NCBI GenBank assembly: GCA_017537515.1
Contig: JAFYKO010000151.1
Coordinates: forward strand, 1-8,871
Length of the DNA stretch: 8,871 bases
Reading direction: 5' to 3'
Source of the DNA: Clostridia bacterium
GTDB lineage: Bacteria > Bacillota > Clostridia > Christensenellales > UBA1242
The notes under the pieces are model-generated. The model made no database searches, was not told where the DNA came from, and was given only the letters and a program-made list of their open reading frames with translations. The translations under genes were made by a program, and so were the position numbers. The first letter of the stretch is position 1. Every line of letters begins with the position of its first letter. Positions 4,786-8,871 of the stretch are shown piece after piece.

Positions 4786-5970
4786 ATGATAAATAGAGAA
4801 CATTATATCGCCCAAATAAGAGATTTTTACGACTGCGATTTGATTAAGATTATTACTGGCATAAGAAGAAGCGGGAAATCTGTTATTTTGGGGCAAATTA
4901 AGGATGAAATTTCCCGAAAAACCGACAATATTATTGAACTAAACTTTGAGGATGCAAGAGTTAGTGCAAATATTAAAACCGCTGAGGATTTAATCAAGTA
5001 TGTTGATGAACACAAAAAACAGGGGCTGTGTTATTTGTTTTTTGACGAAATTCAAACTTTAGATGGTTGGCAAAACGCTTGCAGAACTTTGAGGCTTGAC
5101 AACAATTCGTTGTTTATTACTGGCTCAAACTCAAAACTTTTGTCAAAAGAGTTTACGAAAGAATTGAGTGGCAGGTATGTTGCTTTTCAAATTCGACCTT
5201 TTGTGTTTAAGGAGATTTTGGAATACACAAAAGAACTCGGAAAAGATTGCAGTATTACTGATTATCTTATTTGGGGCGGATTCCCTAAAAGATTTGAATT
5301 CAGCACCTTAGACGCTCAACTAAAATACTTAAATGATTTGGACACAACTATTGTTATAAATGATTTGATTAATAGATACAAAATAAGAAAAGAGTCTTTG
5401 TTTAAAAGCATTGTAGACTATATTTTGCGGTCAAACGCAAGGATTTATTCTGCAAAATCTATTAAGGATTATATCAGCCACGAAAATGCAAACTGCTCTC
5501 TCAACACTATTATTAAATATCTTGGATATCTTGAAGAGGCGTATATTATTGAATCAATCAAACAATATTCAACAAAGACAAAAAAAGAGTTGGCGTATTA
5601 TAAAAAAATATACAACTCAGACGTAGCATTCAATTCTATTCGATGTCTTGACAACAAATTTGATATTACTCACAATTTGGAAAATATTGTTTACAACGAA
5701 TTGAAATATATGGGCTATGAGTTGTTTGTTTTTGATAATAAAGGTAAAGAAATTGACTTCTTTGCACAAAAAGGCAATAAGAGTTATTATATTCAAGTGG
5801 CGTATAGTGTTGTTGAGCCAAAGGCGTATAAAAGAGAGTTTGACGCCTTTAAAAACATTGACAATCTTTGTCAGAAAATTATTATCACAAATGATGATAT
5901 AGACTATTCAACAAGCACTGTTAAACACATAAAACTTAAAGACTTTTTGGTTATGAAAGAACTGGGTTAA
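4786..5970 (+). CDS. AAA-fold ATPase with C-terminal DUF4143 domain
   Basis: The 394-residue protein has an ATPase domain followed by a DUF4143 region. Walker A is GIRRSGKS at 25-32, Walker B is YLFFDEIQ at 83-90, the sensor-like ITGSNSKLLS is at 111-120, and the family-typical ELSGRYVAFQIRPFVFKEI is at 126-144. The C-terminal part resembles a PD-(D/E)xK nuclease-like fold: LENIVYNEL at 298-306, EIDFF at 322-326 and YYIQVAYS at 334-341, with Gln337 where active nucleases have Glu and no following Lys in the classic spacing. Catalysis is therefore doubtful. AGTGAGG at 4771-4777 sits eight bases before the ATG. The gene is single, has its own repeat-containing promoter, and meets hemW tail-to-tail with a 2-bp gap. 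These ATPases are common, often multicopy, and functionally undefined. The length is normal. Confidence 0.9.
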   Translation: MINREHYIAQIRDFYDCDLIKIITGIRRSGKSVILGQIKDEISRKTDNIIELNFEDARVSANIKTAEDLIKYVDEHKKQGLCYLFFDEIQTLDGWQNACRTLRLDNNSLFITGSNSKLLSKEFTKELSGRYVAFQIRPFVFKEILEYTKELGKDCSITDYLIWGGFPKRFEFSTLDAQLKYLNDLDTTIVINDLINRYKIRKESLFKSIVDYILRSNARIYSAKSIKDYISHENANCSLNTIIKYLGYLEEAYIIESIKQYSTKTKKELAYYKKIYNSDVAFNSIRCLDNKFDITHNLENIVYNELKYMGYELFVFDNKGKEIDFFAQKGNKSYYIQVAYSVVEPKAYKREFDAFKNIDNLCQKIIITNDDIDYSTSTVKHIKLKDFLVMKELG

Positions 5971-5972
5971 AT

Positions 5973-7271
5973 CTAAATCAACTTCAAAATTATTTGGTTT
6001 TGGACGCCGAAGAAGGCCGGGGCTATTTTGAGATGCGTTGGCGTCAAGGCTATGGCGTTTTGGGCTTGAAGAAATTTGATTTCTTCGGCCTTTTCTTTTT
6101 TGATATCACAGCCCAGTTTTTGTAAGTGGTTGAGGTTTATGCCTTCTTCCGTTCTTAGGGCAAGCATTATATACTCCTCAATTTTTTGAGATTTTGTCAA
6201 GTGTTCTACGGCTTCGGCAAATTGATAAATCCGCTCCCCTGCAAACCTAAATTTTAGGGTTTGGAATATTTTGTTTTTATTTGTATTATTTTTAAAAAAA
6301 TTATTAAATTTAGTGATTTTTTTGTATTTTTTATTAAAAAAACGTATTTTTTCGGTATTTTTTAATATTTTTTTATTTATTTTTTTAATTTTTTCATTAT
6401 TTTTATTTAATTCACCCCCGCCGAATTTGAGCATATATTCTTCCAAATTTTCGGTGTTGTAAAACCGTTTTCCGTCCACGTAGCTGTGTGCGTTTAGGCC
6501 GGCTCCGTAATACTCTTCGCATTGCCAGTAGCCTTTGTTGTGCTTGCATTCAAACCCGCTTTTTGCGAAGTTGGATATCTCGTATCTATTAAAGCCGAGG
6601 TCCTCAAATATGGTCTTTGCTTTTTCGTATTCGTCAACGCTTTCGTCGTCGGTTAGGGTTTGAATTTTGCCTAAAGAAACTTCGTGTTTGAGTGGGGTGT
6701 TGTCTTCTAGGATTAGCATATAAGCGGAGATGTGGGTTAGGCCTGATTCCTTTAATTTCTGCACGTTGGTTTTGAGGTTTTTAAATTTTTTCACGCCGAG
6801 AATCAAGTCCACATTGATGTTGTTAAATCCCGAGTCGTGGGCGGATTTGACTGCGTCAAAAATCTGCTCGGGGGTGTGGGTTCTGCCGAGGGTTTGTAAT
6901 GTGTTTGGGTCGAAGCTTTGGGCCCCGAAGCTGATACGATTCAAGCCTGAGTTTTTGTAAATTTCAAGCTTTTCTGGGGTGATGCTGTTGGGGTTGGCTT
7001 CGATTGTGCATTCGGTGGTTTTGTTTACTTGGAAGTGGGTTTTGATTGTTTGCATAATTTCCGCAATCAGTTTTGGGTTGACTGATGACGGGGTGCCACC
7101 GCCTATGTAGACGCTTTCGACGGGCTGGGCTATGAATCTGCTGGCGATTCGGAGTTCGTTGTTTAATGCAAAAAAATACGCAATTTGTGTGGCCTCGGGG
7201 TGTACGCCCGAGGCAAAATTGCAGTATTTGCATTTCCTCTCGCAAAATGGTATATGAACGTATATTCGCAT
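5973..7271 (-). CDS. hemW: HemW-like radical SAM heme chaperone with AT-rich insertion
   Basis: HemW binds heme and a [4Fe-4S] cluster and delivers heme to respiratory proteins; it was formerly annotated as an oxygen-independent coproporphyrinogen III oxidase-like protein. The 432-residue product starts RIYVHIPFCERKCKYCNF, with the cluster ligands Cys10, Cys14 and Cys17 in CX3CX2C, which is the HemW pattern. SAM-binding GGGTPS is at 57-62, EANPNS at 91-96, RISFGAQSF at 112-120, and the HemN C-terminal region is at about 350-430. The family is usually about 375-400 residues. Residues about 288-345 form an Asn/Lys/Ile/Phe-rich low-complexity insertion just before the HemN C-terminal domain. No Shine-Dalgarno is visible before the ATG; only A/T-rich DNA precedes it. 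Position downstream of lepA matches the usual Firmicute order. Confidence 0.92.
   Translation of the reverse strand: MRIYVHIPFCERKCKYCNFASGVHPEATQIAYFFALNNELRIASRFIAQPVESVYIGGGTPSSVNPKLIAEIMQTIKTHFQVNKTTECTIEANPNSITPEKLEIYKNSGLNRISFGAQSFDPNTLQTLGRTHTPEQIFDAVKSAHDSGFNNINVDLILGVKKFKNLKTNVQKLKESGLTHISAYMLILEDNTPLKHEVSLGKIQTLTDDESVDEYEKAKTIFEDLGFNRYEISNFAKSGFECKHNKGYWQCEEYYGAGLNAHSYVDGKRFYNTENLEEYMLKFGGGELNKNNEKIKKINKKILKNTEKIRFFNKKYKKITKFNNFFKNNTNKNKIFQTLKFRFAGERIYQFAEAVEHLTKSQKIEEYIMLALRTEEGINLNHLQKLGCDIKKEKAEEIKFLQAQNAIALTPTHLKIAPAFFGVQNQIILKLI
6228..6412 (-). other. AT-rich in-frame insertion inside hemW
   Basis: Between 6271 and 6410 only 11 of 140 bases are G or C, while hemW on either side has ordinary composition. 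It encodes about 50 residues dominated by Lys, Asn, Ile and Phe. It keeps the frame, and the normal HemW sequence (FAEAVEHLTKSQKIEEY) resumes after it. Confidence 0.85.
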
Positions 7272-7385
7272 TTTTTAATTTTTTATATATCAAAAGATGA
7301 AAATTCTTTTGCCTTGCAAAATTCATTTTCAAAAATTTATTCCGCCTCTTTCGAGGCGAGTCGCTGAGGTCAGCGACACCACCCC

Positions 7386-7419
7386 CGGGGATGCCCCCGT
7401 TGGCATTGAGCTGTCGCTT
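7386..7419 (-). repeat. REP-like unit B
   Basis: On the minus strand AAGCGACAGCTCAATGCC (7402-7419) is followed by a CGGGG/CCCCG stem (7386-7390 with 7395-7399). The motif matches unit A (4541-4556) at nearly every base, while the hairpin sequence is different. Confidence 0.65.
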
Positions 7420-7431
7420 CTTAATTGCTGT

Positions 7432-7523
7432 ATTACAAAATCCAACCTCGGGGCGGGTGGGTGCCTGAGGCACCTTGCAGTGAGCTATCGCACCTCAATT
7501 TCTGCATTACAAAATCCAACCTT
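7432..7523 (-). repeat. Direct repeat of the GGTTGGATTTTGTAAT module, 74-bp spacing
   Basis: AGGTTGGATTTTGTAAT occurs on the minus strand at 7506-7522 and again, base for base, at 7432-7448, each followed by an AATT-containing linker and then a REP-like unit. Two diverged tandem copies of about 74 bp are the simplest reading. Confidence 0.75.
7460..7492 (-). repeat. REP-like unit C
   Basis: On the minus strand TGCGATAGCTCACTGCA (7476-7492) is followed by a perfect six-pair stem, GGTGCC-TCA-GGCACC (7460-7474). It is a diverged third copy of the motif-plus-hairpin layout. Confidence 0.6.
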
Positions 7524-7555
7524 AACTGCTAATTGCTAATTTCTAATTGCTAATT
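7521..7555 (-). repeat. Heptad repeat array R4
   Basis: On the minus strand five seven-base units, mostly AATTAGC, end in AGTTAAG. This is the same length (35 bp), phase and terminal unit as R1. It lies downstream of lepA in the same orientation as that gene. Confidence 0.8.
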
Positions 7556-7587
7556 TTATTTCCGCCGAGCGTCAGTGAGGCGGAATA

Positions 7588-8871
7588 TTAATCGTCATTA
7601 TCAAGGCGGAGGATGCTCATAAATGCCTCGCTTGGGACCTCGACGCTTCCGATTTGTCGCATACGTTTCTTGCCCGCCTTTTGCTTGTCAAGAAGCTTGC
7701 GTTTACGGGTTATATCCCCGCCGTAGCACTTCGCAAGCACGTCTTTTCGCATCGCACTGATTGTCTCTCTTGCAATAACTTTCGAGCCTATGCACGCTTG
7801 AATTGGCACCTCGAAAAGCTGTCTCGGAATAACTTTTTTCAGTTTCTCCGCAATCGCCCTGCCTCTCGAATACGCTTTGTCCTTATGCACTATCATCGAA
7901 AGTGCGTCGCATATCTCTCCGTTAAGCAAAATATCCAAACGAATAAGTGCAGATTTTTCAAAGCCGGCGAGTTCGTAGTCCAAACTTGCGTAACCTTTCG
8001 TCCGAGATTTAAGACTGTCGAAAAAGTCGTAAATTATCTCGTTGAGTGGTATGCGATAAAGCAACCGCACCCGGCGTTTGTCAATGTATTCCATATTCTC
8101 GTAGACGCCTCGCTTGTCTTGGCATAGTTCCATAATGCTTCCGACGTAATCCGGTGGTGTGAAGATGTTGAGTTTGACCATTGGTTCTTCGATATGGTCA
8201 ATCTCCACTTGCGGAGGTAGGTTTGTCGGGTTGGAGATTTGCACGACTTCCCCGTTTGTCTTGTAAACGTCGTAGCTTACGCCCGGTGCGGTTGTGATTA
8301 TGTCCAAATCAAACTCACGTTCTAGGCGTTCGGTTATTATTTCCATATGCAGAAGTCCGAGGAATCCAACTCTGAAGCCAAAGCCCAAGGCTTGCGACAC
8401 TTCCGGAGCATAATCCAACGATGCGTCGTTGAGTTTAAGTTTTTCAAGTGCTTCTTTGAGGTCTTCATACTTTGACCCATCGACGCAGAATATACCGCAG
8501 AAGACTACTGGTTGGACTTGGCGGTAGCCTGCGAGGGCGGTTGATGCACCGTTTTCGGCTAGGGTTATTGTGTCGCCGACTTTGGTGTCTGCGACGTTTT
8601 TAATACTGCCTGCGAGGTAGCCAACTTCACCGGCGGAGAGTTTTGTTGTTGGTTTCATTGATGGGGTAAAGACTCCGACTTCGGTTACGTCATAAGTTTT
8701 GCCGGTTGCCATCATTTTGATTTTTGTGCCGGCTGAAACTTCGCCGTCGAACACTCGGATTAGGCTTATTGCACCTTTAAAATTGTCGTAAAAGCTGTCG
8801 AAAATGAGGGCTTTTAGTGGTTTTTGGTGGTCGCCGTTTGGGTGTGGGATTTGGTTTATGACTTGTTTGAG
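7588..8871 (-). CDS. lepA: Elongation factor 4 (LepA), C-terminal part, 5' end beyond the window
   Basis: LepA is a ribosome-associated translational GTPase that acts during elongation and ribosome maturation. The frame stays open to the right edge, giving about 427 of the usual 600 or so residues; the GTPase domain is outside. The visible part starts in the linker to domain II (PLKALIFDSFYDNFKGAISL), continues through domain III (VVFCGIFCVDGSKYEDLKEA; GFRVGFLGLLHMEIITERLE) and domain V, and ends in the LepA-specific C-terminal domain with DKQKAGKKRMRQIGSVEVP and SEAFMSILRLD. A GTG at 8752-8754 opens MFDGEV if used as a start, but it is an internal valine of the RVFDG motif, not a start. A repeat cluster separates it from hemW, its usual operon partner. 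Confidence 0.96.
   Translation of the reverse strand, partial: LKQVINQIPHPNGDHQKPLKALIFDSFYDNFKGAISLIRVFDGEVSAGTKIKMMATGKTYDVTEVGVFTPSMKPTTKLSAGEVGYLAGSIKNVADTKVGDTITLAENGASTALAGYRQVQPVVFCGIFCVDGSKYEDLKEALEKLKLNDASLDYAPEVSQALGFGFRVGFLGLLHMEIITERLEREFDLDIITTAPGVSYDVYKTNGEVVQISNPTNLPPQVEIDHIEEPMVKLNIFTPPDYVGSIMELCQDKRGVYENMEYIDKRRVRLLYRIPLNEIIYDFFDSLKSRTKGYASLDYELAGFEKSALIRLDILLNGEICDALSMIVHKDKAYSRGRAIAEKLKKVIPRQLFEVPIQACIGSKVIARETISAMRKDVLAKCYGGDITRKRKLLDKQKAGKKRMRQIGSVEVPSEAFMSILRLDNDD

Larger units (their letters stand above)
7339..7586. mobile_element. Composite repeat cluster between lepA and hemW with 10-bp inverted ends
   Basis: The stretch between hemW (5' end at 7271) and lepA (stop at 7588) holds no gene. 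ATTCCGCCTC (7339-7348) and GAGGCGGAAT (7577-7586) are exact inverted copies bounding about 250 bp; the right one ends one base from the lepA stop. Inside are hairpins CGCCTC-TTTC-GAGGCG (7343-7358), GTCGCTGA-GG-TCAGCGAC (7360-7377) and TTCCGCC/GGCGGAA (7560-7585), two REP-like units, a 74-bp-spaced direct repeat and heptad array R4. No run of T follows any stem in the lepA direction, so no clear terminator is present. It may be a MITE-type element or several independent repeats. Positions 7272-7338 are plain AT-rich DNA. Confidence 0.55.

Noticed and set aside
6964..7473. 169-residue minus-strand ORF over the hemW start
   Set aside because: It overlaps hemW in another frame and reads through the repeat cluster; HemW motifs are in the competing frame.
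7654..8127. 157-residue plus-strand ORF
   Set aside because: It is antisense to the conserved C-terminal part of lepA, with no domain or ribosome binding site.
8752..8754. GTG start of a shorter LepA
   Set aside because: The frame continues upstream with conserved LepA domain II sequence to the window edge, so this is an internal valine.

Overview
The window looks like a chromosomal segment of a low-GC Gram-positive bacterium (Bacillota, most likely an uncultured Clostridia-type lineage). This is inferred from strong GGAGG-type ribosome binding sites, consensus sigma-A promoters, the lepA-hemW gene order, a TIGR01977-type (EF2568-like) cysteine desulfurase beside a DUF3343 gene, and the low-GC coding style. 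I could not run searches, so no species is named.

Layout. Positions 2-1488 (+) form a compact housekeeping cluster: the tail of an unidentified gene, a one-domain YigZ/IMPACT protein, RecX and the holo-ACP synthase AcpS. Positions 1546-1881 hold a small XRE-type regulator broken by one in-frame TAA. Next come a DUF378 membrane protein with an intrinsic terminator, then a perfect sigma-A promoter driving a short DeoR/YafY-like HTH protein that lacks its effector domain. That gene overlaps tail-to-tail with a minus-strand cysteine desulfurase (2730-3857), which is divergent from a DUF3343 putative Se/S carrier gene (3965-4183). Positions 4184-4785 carry no convincing gene. They hold heptad-repeat inverted ends around a strongly structured core, GC-rich REP-like hairpins, and four 41-bp tandem palindromic repeats, the last of which contains the promoter of a DUF4143-type ATPase (4786-5970). 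On the minus strand follow hemW, with a very AT-rich in-frame insertion, a 250-bp repeat cluster, and the 3' part of lepA, which runs off the right edge.

How it fits together. Most genes are core functions: RecA control, ACP activation, translation elongation and heme chaperoning. The desulfurase/DUF3343 pair fits sulfur or selenium handling. The unusual content is between genes. An interspersed repeat family built of AGTTAGG-like heptads lies just downstream of three genes in the same orientation and supplies the stop codon of two of them. It is linked to a GGTTGGATTTTGTAAT module and to REP-like units made of an AGCGACAGCTCAATG-type motif followed by a variable GC-rich hairpin. The best candidates for something undescribed are this composite repeat system, the structured core at 4284-4383 with competing helices, and the iterated palindromic operator in front of the ATPase.
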